From: Lachnospiraceae bacterium
GTDB taxonomy: Bacteria; Bacillota; Clostridia; Lachnospirales; Lachnospiraceae
Direction: 5' to 3'
Length of the DNA: 16,953 nucleotides
NCBI GenBank assembly: GCA_009774375.1
Contig: VSNO01000101.1
Span: 1 to 16,953, forward strand
The notes beneath the pieces were generated by a model. That model saw only the letters and a program-made list of their open reading frames with translations. It ran no database searches and was not told the origin of the DNA. Every line of letters begins with the position of its first letter. Within the stretch, counting starts at the first letter, position 1. The position numbers and the translations under genes were made by a program. Of this stretch, positions 1-7,247 are shown in pieces.

Positions 1-5
1 AAATT

Positions 6-33
6 TATAGCGCACCTTACAGGATGCGCTATA
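6..33 (-). terminator. Stem-loop after the lipoprotein operon, possible terminator
   Basis: A perfect 9-bp inverted repeat (TATAGCGCA at 6-14, TGCGCTATA at 25-33) with a 10-base loop lies about 40 bases past the stop codon of the last lipoprotein gene. On the minus strand the second arm is followed by AATTT only, not a clear U-run, so efficient intrinsic termination is uncertain. It could also act as a bidirectional terminator with a convergent gene outside the window, or as an mRNA 3'-end stabiliser. The pairing is seen directly; the role is inferred. Confidence 0.4.
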
Positions 34-74
34 TAGAATATCGTTTGGTTATCAAAATCGGCTGTGAATAGTAA

Positions 75-1415
75 CTATTCGTCCACGTCCGCAAAGAACC
101 CCCGCCCTGACGTCATGTTCTGCAGTCCCCAACAGCCCAGGATATCCGCCTCGCTGTCAAATCCGTGACGATCGTGCATCCAGGACTGGAACTCCCGCGC
201 ACCGTACAGCTCTGTTCCCGGCTGGTGTCCGGTGGCATCCGGACTGTAGAGGATAAACTTTGCCCCCGGTTCGAGTGCCTTCCAGTCCAGATCGTCGAAA
301 CCGTATGGATCACTGGAAACATAGCGGATCGTGTAGTCCTCCTCTGTCACATCCCACTCTTCCCCGACACTGTGACCAGTGTCCAGCTCCAGCGCCTCCA
401 TTGTCAGAAGCCAGGAATTGTCGGTGATCTGTCCTACCTGCCCGAACTGCCCATGAAACTGGCAGACATATATCGTACCGGCACCGGCATCAGTATCAGC
501 ATAGTCCCCCACAAAGCTGCCATCCGGGTTCAGTGTGATCACCGTCATCCATGCCCCCGCGCCGCTGCAAAATGACATTTCCAAAGGCTCAGTAATCGGC
601 AGGCTGTCCGCTTCCTCGATGATCATCGGCTTCTGTGCCGCTGTCATTGCGGTCTGATAATCCCGCAGGTTCTCCTGCAATGTTTTGCTCTCATCCCTGG
701 CAAACACTGGCGGCTCCTGATCGTCCAGCCACCACAGGCTGTCATAAAGCCGTCCCTCCTTCTCAAAAGTACCCTGCAGATCACGGTTCGTATTGAGCAG
801 CTGGACGCTGTGTGAGAGCAGTTCATTGATCTCGTCCATAAAATCCGCGATCGCCTCCGCGTCAAAATCACCATGGACAGGAGAGCCAAAGTTAATATCA
901 AAATCTACATAATCATAGTGTACCATCTTCTCTTTATTATCTGCCAGGGTGAACAACACATATTCATATGAGCAGACGCCCTGATACATTGCAGGGTTGT
1001 AGCGCAGAAGATAGTCCTCTCCGTCCAGGGTACACAGGAATACGCTGGTTTGCCCTGTGTGTGCATAATAGCCATCTTTCTGACAGACCAACACGTCATT
1101 CTCCCAGATCTCCAGCCGCTGCCCCTGTCCGTCATCCAGATCCGTCAGGCGCACTTCCTCGGCTGTGCCATTGTGATTTAAGTCGGGTGTGATGGACGCT
1201 GTCGCAGTGTCTTTTGCCTCTTGTCCTTCTGTCTCCTGATCCTGCGCTCCACCATCAGACAAATCCTGTGCGGCAGTCTCTGACGCCATCCCCTCACTGC
1301 TCTCCATCACATTTTCCGCTTCTTCCGCTTTCCCTGCACGTCCATCAGCACACGCACTGGTCAATGCCATTGCCAGGAGTATTCCTGTCATTATGTAACA
1401 ACTCTTCTTTTTCAT
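75..1415 (-). CDS. Secreted lipoprotein of unknown function
   Basis: A lipoprotein of 446 residues, expected to be anchored on the outer face of the cytoplasmic membrane. It has a lysine start, a hydrophobic stretch and a lipobox-like TSAC with the modified cysteine at residue 22. A low-complexity Glu/Ala/Ser/Gln linker follows to about residue 75. After it comes a DLNHNGTAEEV segment of the kind found in FG-GAP/VCBS-like Asp-rich modules. The remainder (about 260-446) is an acidic globular domain I do not recognise. Two Met codons lie in tandem at 1418 and 1415. The second is chosen because GAGG at 1426-1423 is 7 bases from it but only 4 from the first. The 36-base gap to the upstream lipoprotein gene, with no promoter visible, suggests co-transcription. 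Substrate and partner are unknown. Confidence 0.85.
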   Translation of the reverse strand: MKKKSCYIMTGILLAMALTSACADGRAGKAEEAENVMESSEGMASETAAQDLSDGGAQDQETEGQEAKDTATASITPDLNHNGTAEEVRLTDLDDGQGQRLEIWENDVLVCQKDGYYAHTGQTSVFLCTLDGEDYLLRYNPAMYQGVCSYEYVLFTLADNKEKMVHYDYVDFDINFGSPVHGDFDAEAIADFMDEINELLSHSVQLLNTNRDLQGTFEKEGRLYDSLWWLDDQEPPVFARDESKTLQENLRDYQTAMTAAQKPMIIEEADSLPITEPLEMSFCSGAGAWMTVITLNPDGSFVGDYADTDAGAGTIYVCQFHGQFGQVGQITDNSWLLTMEALELDTGHSVGEEWDVTEEDYTIRYVSSDPYGFDDLDWKALEPGAKFILYSPDATGHQPGTELYGAREFQSWMHDRHGFDSEADILGCWGLQNMTSGRGFFADVDE

Positions 1416-1454
1416 CATTCCACCTCAAAAGTCAGGAACAGATCGTTTCCATGA

Positions 1455-2579
1455 TCAATCCGCGAGCGGCAGTGAGCAGATTTTGTCCTCCTCGACCCAC
1501 CACTTGATCACCTCGGGCGTGCCGTCCTCACTCCATGTGATCAAAAACTGTGCCGTGGCGACATTATGTACCGTTCCGCCCTCGCCGTTCAGATACTCCG
1601 AAGCCTGCAATACCTTTTTCCCTTCGTATTGCACTGCGCGCAGGTTGTAAAAGCCACGCACCTCGCCGCCCACAGCCTCCGCAGTCTCGGGCAGGCTCCA
1701 GTCCTCGATATTTTGCCCGCGGAAGGCGATCTTCTCGTCAAAATAGGGACAGTACGCGGTGTACCGGCCTGCCTCTGGCTCCTGATAAACCTCAACACCA
1801 ATCCCAAAATCATAATCAACTGTGAAGTCAGACGGCAGCTTCATCTGTTCTATATGATTTTTAACACCCTCTTCCCTGTTTTGTCTGCGATTCCCTCCGT
1901 TGTCCGTTTCGCTGTCCTGTTCCGCCGCATCTGCAGACGGCTTCCTGTATTTAAAAACCGCCTTGTAGGAATCTCCCACCGCGCCGCAGCCCGTTCCCTG
2001 TGCGCTGAACACGATCTCCACATTTTCATCATTGTCAATGTCATCCCAGAATACATCGAACCAGCCGTAATACGAGCAGTACTCCTCGGCAAAACAATAG
2101 GGCTCGTCCTCATTCATGTAGATCCAAAGCGCACCGGAACCGTAAAACGGCATTTCCTGCGCGTCCAGCACCATGACCAGCATATCCGTCTGACCATTTC
2201 CGTCAATATCATCCATCCGAAGCCCCGTAAACGCCATTGCCCCACCCTGAAAAATATCGTCCTCTGTCAGCATCTGTACATACTTTGCCGCCTCCTCCCA
2301 CGCAATCCCCTGCTCCTTTGCCTCCTCGTAAAACCGATCCACGTTCTCCTGCATCTGTTGTTCCTGAGAATGTTCTACCGCTGTCTCCGACACCTGTGCA
2401 GATGACTCTTCCTCTGTTTCCTCCGTCTGCTGCTGCGCCGTCTCAATATCTTCTACAGCGGTATGCTCAGACAACCCTGCGGATAACTCCACGTCCGGAT
2501 CCGGCGCACAGCCGAAAGCGACGCCCGCACAGAATATTGTCAGCCATATATATTTCACTTTTGCAACTCTTTTTTTCAT
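1455..2579 (-). CDS. Secreted lipoprotein with Asp-rich (VCBS/EF-hand-like) repeats, paralogue of the neighbouring 907-aa protein
   Basis: A 374-residue lipoprotein. The signal peptide ends in AFGC, with the lipid-modified cysteine at residue 24. A Glu/Gln-rich linker runs to about residue 80. Two Asp-rich loops follow, at 123-132 (DDIDGNGQTD) and 179-188 (DDIDNDENVE). Such loops usually bind calcium in FG-GAP/VCBS or dockerin-like folds, but whether these do is inference. Residues 83-361 align along their length with residues 86-342 of the 907-residue protein; shared stretches include MNEDEPYCF, AQGTGCG, YKAVFKY, GKKVLQASEYL and GTP-V-KWW. An AGGAGG lies 12 bases before the ATG, which is long but workable. 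The gene has its own repeat-bearing promoter (2705-2759) and a hairpin-rich leader. It is probably transcribed with the lipoprotein gene after it. The biological role is not known. Confidence 0.87.
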   Translation of the reverse strand: MKKRVAKVKYIWLTIFCAGVAFGCAPDPDVELSAGLSEHTAVEDIETAQQQTEETEEESSAQVSETAVEHSQEQQMQENVDRFYEEAKEQGIAWEEAAKYVQMLTEDDIFQGGAMAFTGLRMDDIDGNGQTDMLVMVLDAQEMPFYGSGALWIYMNEDEPYCFAEEYCSYYGWFDVFWDDIDNDENVEIVFSAQGTGCGAVGDSYKAVFKYRKPSADAAEQDSETDNGGNRRQNREEGVKNHIEQMKLPSDFTVDYDFGIGVEVYQEPEAGRYTAYCPYFDEKIAFRGQNIEDWSLPETAEAVGGEVRGFYNLRAVQYEGKKVLQASEYLNGEGGTVHNVATAQFLITWSEDGTPEVIKWWVEEDKICSLPLAD

Positions 2580-2596
2580 CCTTTTCTATTTCCTCC

Positions 2597-2628
2597 TGGG
2601 TAACACCCATATACTCCCAAAGTATATG
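2597..2628 (-). promoter_or_regulatory. Two adjacent leader hairpins at the ribosome binding site
   Basis: In the 5' leader of the 374-aa lipoprotein gene an 8-bp perfect inverted repeat (CATATACT at 2608-2615, AGTATATG at 2621-2628; 5-base loop) abuts a second hairpin, TGGGT/ACCCA (2597-2609, 3-base loop). The second hairpin ends at the AGGAGG ribosome binding site. The two share bases at 2608-2609, so they could compete. A role in translation control is inferred; only the pairing is seen. Confidence 0.35.
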
Positions 2629-2704
2629 CTCCTATTTGCGCCGCGTTCCTTCCTTCAGGCAGGAATACCGATATCATTTCATTACAGGCGCTCATTCACT
2701 ATCC

Positions 2705-2759
2705 ATTTTACAGAGGAAATGCATCATGATTGTATCAGAAATGCATCAAAGTTGCATCA
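2705..2759 (-). promoter_or_regulatory. Promoter with four phased 11-bp direct repeats (374-aa lipoprotein gene)
   Basis: Reading the minus strand from 2759, four 11-base units follow without gaps: TGATGCAACTT, TGATGCATTTC, TGATACAATCA, TGATGCATTTC. Units 2 and 4 are identical. The last unit ends at 2716, 5 bases before a -10-like TAAAAT (2710-2705). No convincing -35 box exists; its place is taken by the repeats, which is typical of an activator-dependent promoter. The 11-bp spacing (one DNA turn) and the 22-bp super-repeat would put bound protein on one helix face, as seen with tandem-site regulators such as LytTR response regulators; that family assignment is a guess. The array starts 25 bases after the previous stop codon. 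It matches 42 of 44 positions of the array upstream of the 907-aa gene. Confidence 0.7.
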
Positions 2760-2783
2760 TGATCCTGTTTCGAAGCTGTTTTG

Positions 2784-5507
2784 TCAGAAATCCAGCTCTT
2801 CCCACGGAACGACAAACAGATAATCCCCCGCCGCACCGCAGTCGACCGCATACCGCTCATAATAGATTCCGATACCTTCCGGGAACAGGAAAAACTTCTC
2901 CGGGTCAAACTCTTCTGCCAGCTTATTTTCCTCACGCAGAAAAAACCAGCTATTCCCATCTCGTTCCAGACGCTTACAGGCAGACGCCGTGAGCCTTGCG
3001 GACGCCTCCTGCCAGGTCATTCCAAGCAGCTCCTCCAGCGAAACCGCCTCCCCCGTCTGCCGGTCAAACGTAACCGGCTCCTGCTTCGTCCAGCTGCGTA
3101 TCCCGCCGGAATAACCGCCCCTGTATTTTGCCACCGTGATAAATCGCTCCCCAATATAGACATAATCGTAATCCGTCATCTGATAATATGAGAATCTGCC
3201 CGTCTCCCCGTCAAGTATCTGAAAAAAAGCTTCCTGATCTGTCTGCGCCTCCTGACAGGCACGCTGGAAATACTGATTGATCTTCTTATAACCCGGAATC
3301 CTGCTGTTAAACTGGGGAAGGCATATCTGATAAACGCCGTATCCTTCCCCATTCTCTCCCACAGTATGATCTGCCTCATACACCAGATCGTCTGACAGAT
3401 ATGCCTCATATCCCTCTGTGCTCACCAGCACAGACTTCACACTGTTCAGCTCTCCGTACTCGATGTTTCGGGCTGGCCGTGTTCCGGGTATCTGATCCGG
3501 ATCCTCCCATTGCTCTGCCCCCTTGTCATCTGTCAGCCGGAACCATTGGCAACCCTCATTCTCCGAGACATATTGCCGGAAAAAGACACCGCACTCAGTT
3601 GCAAACAGATCCGACATCCAGCACGCGTCCGCGTCCTCACTTGCATACTCATATCGATAGACTTCCTCGCTGCTGCCATCCTCCCAGTCGATCCGGTTGA
3701 TCGCCACCCTGTACAAATCCCCTTTCATTCCTTTATACAAAGTATAAATGCGATCATCATAGATACAGAACTCCGTCGATTCGGGAACCCGGAAGGAATC
3801 TGTCTCTCCATCCCGCAGTGAAAAACGGAAGATCTTTTCGCCTCCGTCACAGGCCCCTATGTAAAAAATCGCGCCTTCATAAACAAGAAAATCGATCCCG
3901 CTCCCAAGACGGCACAGCTCCTCCTCGTTCTGACCGTCAAGATCCATCCGGCTGACAACCGTATTCTTTTCCTTCCATTTCCAGCAGTAAACCTGCCCTG
4001 TATAACGGACATTCTGATCGTCGCCATCACTCAGCACATACTGCCGCACCTCTGCGGCGATCAGCTCTCTCCGCAATCCGTCCTTATCCGTCCGGTACAA
4101 AAAATCATCTTCGAACTCCGACGGTTCCTCCGTCACCAGCCCCCGCGTATCATACTCCGCATGGTACGTGTCACAGAAGTAAACATATTCCGCACTGATC
4201 TGCAGCCGGTTTCCGCTGTCGCACAGCTTCGTCAGGCCAGTGCCGTCCGTCTTCACCCGATAGATCCCATACCCGTCCGTTTGATCAATAAAAAAGACTT
4301 CATCCTCCTGCACGCAGATGCTTCCCGCATGCGCCCTTACCAGACACTGCGGCTCGCTACCGTCCTCCTTGCAGCGATACAGATAATAGTGATCCATCTG
4401 GCTGACATAGTAGTAATAACCGTCCGCGTAGCAGATCCGGCTCTCACGCCAGCTTGCATAGGGGGCACTGTACTCCTCCAACCACCATTTGAGTACCTGC
4501 GGCGTGCCGTCCGGATTCCATGTGATCAGAAATTTTGCCTCGGCAACGCCATGCGGGACACCGCATTCCCCACACAGATACTCTGATGCCTGGAGAACCT
4601 TCTTCCCCTCATACTCCGCCACGCACAGATCATAAAACCCTCTCACATTACTGCCTGCCAGGCATACCGTATCAGGCAGATCCCATCCCTCACTGTTCTC
4701 CGCATGAAAAGAAATCTGCTCATCCAGATAGGCGCAATAGGCACTGTAGCTGTCTGCCTCCGGCTCCTGAAATACACGAATCTTAAGCCCATATTCCCTG
4801 TACGCTTCCTCAAGATCCTCATCATAGTCAGACGGCAGTTGCATCCGCTCTACAGAATGATCGATATACTTAAAAACCGCCTTGTAATGATCCCCTGGTC
4901 CGCCACATCCGGTTCCCTGCGCACAGAATGTGATCTCTACATTGCCATCATCGTCAAGATCTGCCCAGAATGAACTATACCACCCAAAATAGGGACACTC
5001 TTCCTCATAAAAGCAGTACGGCTCATCCTCATTCATATAAAACCAAAGACCGCCAGTACCATAAAGGTACTTTTCCTGTACGTTCTGCACCACAACCAGC
5101 ATATCTGTCTGACCATTGCCATCCATGTCAGCGATCCGAAGACCTGTAAGCTCCATCGCTCCATTCTGAAAAATATTGTCATCCATCAAAACCCGCAGAT
5201 ATGTATCCGCTTCCTGCCGGTCGATCCCCTGATCCCCGGCTTCCTCATAAAATTTCTCCTCATTCTTCCTAAGCTGCTCCTCCGGAGAATACTCCGTCTC
5301 TTCAAACACTTCCACTCCGCTCTCCTGTGATGCCCCCTCAGAGGAAGTCTCCCCGGTCTCCGTTTGGTCTTCTATCAGGACGCTCTGCACTGTCTCCTGT
5401 TCCCCCGCGAATCTCTCTGCATCCTGGCACGGTGCACAGCCGAAGAGCACTCCTACGCATAACACCATCATCAAAAGTTTTCCAATCTTTCCAGTCTTAC
5501 CTCTCAT
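2784..5507 (-). CDS. Large secreted lipoprotein: duplicated Asp-rich module, DUF5050-like propeller segment, RsiV/DUF3298-like C-terminus
   Basis: A 907-residue lipoprotein. The signal peptide ends LFGC, with the lipidated cysteine at residue 24. An acidic linker extends to about 80. Residues 86-342 are a paralogue of the next gene's product, with Asp-rich loops at 127-135 and 183-190. Residues about 355-600 contain repeated short segments of the type YxYYVxx..LYRxxxDGxxxxxL (for example 363-389, 402-428, 468-484, 516-532), characteristic of DUF5050 / beta-propeller-like bacterial surface proteins. Residues about 693-905 resemble the DUF4163/DUF3298 pair found at the C-terminus of anti-sigma factor RsiV and of PdaC: YRGGYSGG near 795-802 and a closing GIGIYYERYAVDCGAAGDY segment. 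GGAGG sits 8 bases before the ATG, supporting the start. It has its own promoter and a structured leader of about 230 bases. A role in sensing or binding at the cell envelope is plausible but unproven. Confidence 0.87.
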   Translation of the reverse strand: MRGKTGKIGKLLMMVLCVGVLFGCAPCQDAERFAGEQETVQSVLIEDQTETGETSSEGASQESGVEVFEETEYSPEEQLRKNEEKFYEEAGDQGIDRQEADTYLRVLMDDNIFQNGAMELTGLRIADMDGNGQTDMLVVVQNVQEKYLYGTGGLWFYMNEDEPYCFYEEECPYFGWYSSFWADLDDDGNVEITFCAQGTGCGGPGDHYKAVFKYIDHSVERMQLPSDYDEDLEEAYREYGLKIRVFQEPEADSYSAYCAYLDEQISFHAENSEGWDLPDTVCLAGSNVRGFYDLCVAEYEGKKVLQASEYLCGECGVPHGVAEAKFLITWNPDGTPQVLKWWLEEYSAPYASWRESRICYADGYYYYVSQMDHYYLYRCKEDGSEPQCLVRAHAGSICVQEDEVFFIDQTDGYGIYRVKTDGTGLTKLCDSGNRLQISAEYVYFCDTYHAEYDTRGLVTEEPSEFEDDFLYRTDKDGLRRELIAAEVRQYVLSDGDDQNVRYTGQVYCWKWKEKNTVVSRMDLDGQNEEELCRLGSGIDFLVYEGAIFYIGACDGGEKIFRFSLRDGETDSFRVPESTEFCIYDDRIYTLYKGMKGDLYRVAINRIDWEDGSSEEVYRYEYASEDADACWMSDLFATECGVFFRQYVSENEGCQWFRLTDDKGAEQWEDPDQIPGTRPARNIEYGELNSVKSVLVSTEGYEAYLSDDLVYEADHTVGENGEGYGVYQICLPQFNSRIPGYKKINQYFQRACQEAQTDQEAFFQILDGETGRFSYYQMTDYDYVYIGERFITVAKYRGGYSGGIRSWTKQEPVTFDRQTGEAVSLEELLGMTWQEASARLTASACKRLERDGNSWFFLREENKLAEEFDPEKFFLFPEGIGIYYERYAVDCGAAGDYLFVVPWEELDF

Positions 5508-5530
5508 CTCTGTTTCCTCCGCACCAGAAG

Positions 5531-5615
5531 CTGTATCTGTATTTCCTGCACTTATTGCGCAAATATCTGTATCGCATCGATCCCACGCCTAAAACTGCAT
5601 CTGTATTTCCTGCGC
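5531..5615. repeat. Pair of 21-bp direct repeats in a leader
   Basis: CTGTATCTGTATTTCCTGCAC (5531-5551, here 21 bases as + strand, with positions 4 and 20 variable) recurs at 5595-5615 with 19 of 21 matches. The starts are 64 bases apart. Both copies lie between the promoter and the ribosome binding site of the 907-aa lipoprotein gene. They may be remnants of a small tandem duplication; no function is evident. Confidence 0.5.
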
Positions 5616-5670
5616 CTGCGATCATCTGATGCCATACTCAAATATTGAATCAGACATTTTCTGCAATAAA

Positions 5671-5730
5671 ATACTCCCGCAATCTCTCCTGTTTCAGTGC
5701 CGTACCGTCACCAAGAGACTTCGGGAGTAT
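5671..5730 (-). promoter_or_regulatory. Promoter-proximal leader stem-loop with U-rich tail, candidate attenuator or RNA switch
   Basis: ATACTCCCG and CGGGAGTAT (5671-5679 with 5722-5730) form a perfect 9-bp stem. After a short internal mismatch it continues with 5 more pairs (5683-5687 with 5714-5718) and closes a loop of about 26 bases. On the minus strand the 3' arm runs straight into TTTATT, the layout of an intrinsic terminator. The stem begins only a few bases after the predicted transcription start near 5734. This would make it an attenuator at the very 5' end of the transcript. The loop does not match any riboswitch consensus I can recall. Confidence 0.45.
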
Positions 5731-5740
5731 CACTATATGT

Positions 5741-5795
5741 ATTTTATACCGGAAATACATCATGATTGTATCAGAATTGCATCAAAGTTGCATCA
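5741..5795 (-). promoter_or_regulatory. Promoter with four phased 11-bp direct repeats (907-aa lipoprotein gene)
   Basis: The minus strand from 5795 reads TGATGCAACTT, TGATGCAATTC, TGATACAATCA, TGATGTATTTC: four contiguous 11-base units ending at 5752. They are followed 5 bases later by TAAAAT (5746-5741, within TATAAAAT). Unit order, spacing to the -10 box and 42 of 44 bases agree with the array upstream of the 374-aa gene. There is no good -35 hexamer at the usual spacing, so activation by a protein bound to the repeats is likely. The regulator is not identifiable from this window. Confidence 0.7.
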
Positions 5796-5922
5796 AAAGT
5801 GCAAAAACCTTCAGGTAAAATAATTCTGCTTCCCGTAGCCCTTCCATTTATTAGTCGTGTATATCATCATGTGTATAGCCCTCTTATATCGAGTTTCCAA
5901 AATCATATCAAGTTGAAATATT

Positions 5923-6224
5923 TTACAGTTGACGAAACAGCCGCATCGTTGTATCCGGACCAATTCTACCTTTCTGTTTCTTTACATTTTTGCCTTCATA
6001 TGAGTTTTTTGACACTCTTACCGTATATAAGCAGTTCTCAAACATCGGCAGTGCCATTTCATTGATCACACAGCAGGCAACCTTCATGTCTGGATCCAGA
6101 ATCTCCAGAAGCGTCTTTCCTGTATGATGACCGAATCTGCAAGAATAACATTTTTTGTCTCCGGTCTTACAAACTCTTCATGTTTGGGATCATATGTCTG
6201 GAACTTGCATCCTATGGCAATTTG
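5923..6224 (-). pseudogene. Phosphoribosyltransferase C-terminal fragment, frameshifted
   Basis: Two minus-strand frames join into one protein-like sequence. The frame from 6224 gives QIAIGCKFQTYDPKHEEFV followed by NVILADSVI. After a single missing base near 6126 the next frame gives TGKTLLEILDPDMKVACCVI, then 42 more residues ending GPDTTMRLFRQL and a TAA at 5923. VILADSVI(N)TGKT matches the PRPP-binding signature of type I phosphoribosyltransferases (hydrophobic strand, acidic residue, then TGKT). The end resembles the GDxGDRLF close of uracil phosphoribosyltransferase-like enzymes. The N-terminal half is absent and stops occur upstream in the same frame (6225-6227, 6234-6236), so this is a dead remnant. 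It is in the same frame as the HAD gene before it, so the two may once have been adjacent or joined. Confidence 0.6.
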
Positions 6225-6263
6225 TTATAGCAATTAGATTTTTTCTCTTCCGTTTTTTCTAAT

Positions 6264-6776
6264 TCAAACAATGGTTAACCCCTCCGTATCGCTACCCTTT
6301 AATGATCTGCTGATGGTTCCATCCTGCTTCGCGACAAGATATCCTTTATCGGCCTGCTTAAGCATGAAATAGTCGTTCATTCCATCCCCATACGCAATCA
6401 CGCGCTTTCCTGCCTCCTGAAGACGTTTCGCAATAAAAAGCTTCGTCTCCGCCGCCATTTGTGCCCCATAGAAGAAATCCAGATTCAACTGCTTCGCAAG
6501 GAACTTCCACACCCTTTCATGTCCGGAAGTCAAAATAAAGGAATCCTCCGTGACAGCGCTTTTCATCTTCTCATTAAAATGAACAGGCATTTCTGTGAGG
6601 TCATCAAATACACATTGCTTAAACTCTTCAGTCTGCTTCCACGCCTGGTATCCGGTATAAAAATTCCCATCATATAAATGTGTTTTATACCCGAAAACTG
6701 CCCTGCCGCTGTCTTCTATTGTCAGTGTTTTATCTCCATCGAAGAGTATAATGGTATCGGACTTGCTCGTTTTCAT
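6264..6776 (-). CDS. HAD-superfamily phosphatase (C-terminal part of a broken ankyrin-HAD fusion)
   Basis: A cytoplasmic HAD-type hydrolase, 170 residues from the only nearby Met. All four HAD motifs are visible: motif I FDGDKT (nucleophile D13, acid D15), motif II LTS at 82-84, motif III lysine at K112 or K118, and motif IV GDGMND at 130-135, which binds the magnesium ion. The short cap and GDGxND resemble phosphoserine phosphatase-like members; the substrate is unknown. No ribosome binding site precedes the Met at 6776. The frame is open for 47 codons upstream of it, and those encode an ankyrin repeat. The protein therefore looks like the C-terminal half of a roughly 326-residue ankyrin-HAD protein whose frame is broken near 6918. 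It may no longer be translated efficiently. Confidence 0.75.
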   Translation of the reverse strand: MKTSKSDTIILFDGDKTLTIEDSGRAVFGYKTHLYDGNFYTGYQAWKQTEEFKQCVFDDLTEMPVHFNEKMKSAVTEDSFILTSGHERVWKFLAKQLNLDFFYGAQMAAETKLFIAKRLQEAGKRVIAYGDGMNDYFMLKQADKGYLVAKQDGTISRSLKGSDTEGLTIV

Positions 6777-6904
6777 AATCTGGTCCGCACATTCTTGATA
6801 CCGGTCTTCTGCGGTATATCCATCACGGTCAACGATCCTTTGATCTGCACCGGCCTCGATGATGATATCCCTGCATTCAACCCATCCCCAATAGCACGCC
6901 TTAA

Positions 6905-7243
6905 TCAGTGCCGTAAAGCATTCCCATCCTGCTGGTTAAGGCTTGTCCTCTCGTCAGCACACAATTCCTTAACATACTGGATTTTATTGTCCCATGCCTC
7001 TATCATCAGCGGCATATTCCCATCATTTTTCTGCCTTATCTTGCCCGCATCATAGGGATTTCTGCTGCCAATATTAGGATTGGCGTTGCAATCATGAAGC
7101 AGGAACTGGAACATTTCAAAATCATTATTCTGAATGGAATGTGAAAGCGGCGGAAAATAATACTTGCCGCAATCTCGTCGATTTACATCTGCTCCGTGAG
7201 CAATCAGCCATCTGATCTTCTCCCTTCGCTGATTCATCAGCAT
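6905..7243 (-). CDS. Ankyrin-repeat protein, truncated by a frameshift before its HAD domain
   Basis: The 112-residue reading frame carries ankyrin-type repeats: RWLIAHGADVNRRD near 11-24, a degenerate repeat near 36-57 (FLLHDCNANPNI), and one beginning near 79. The repeat then expected reads DGN(G)FTALIKA, but the frame breaks after N108: continuing in frame gives only ALRH and a stop. One base less than needed is present at about 6918-6919. In the next frame FTALIKACYWGW and AGADQRIVDRDGYTA complete the repeat and run without a stop into the HAD domain. It starts 4 bases after the repressor gene's stop, with a weak AAGAAG upstream, so it may be translationally coupled. It is either a recent pseudogene or a one-base sequencing error. 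Confidence 0.7.
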   Translation of the reverse strand: MLMNQRREKIRWLIAHGADVNRRDCGKYYFPPLSHSIQNNDFEMFQFLLHDCNANPNIGSRNPYDAGKIRQKNDGNMPLMIEAWDNKIQYVKELCADERTSLNQQDGNALRH

Positions 7244-7247
7244 ACGC

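Noticed and set aside
1566..2405. A 279-codon plus-strand open frame opposite the 374-aa lipoprotein gene
   Set aside because: It is antisense to a well-supported gene, has no ribosome binding site of note, no recognisable domain and biased Arg/Pro/His/Leu composition typical of shadow frames.
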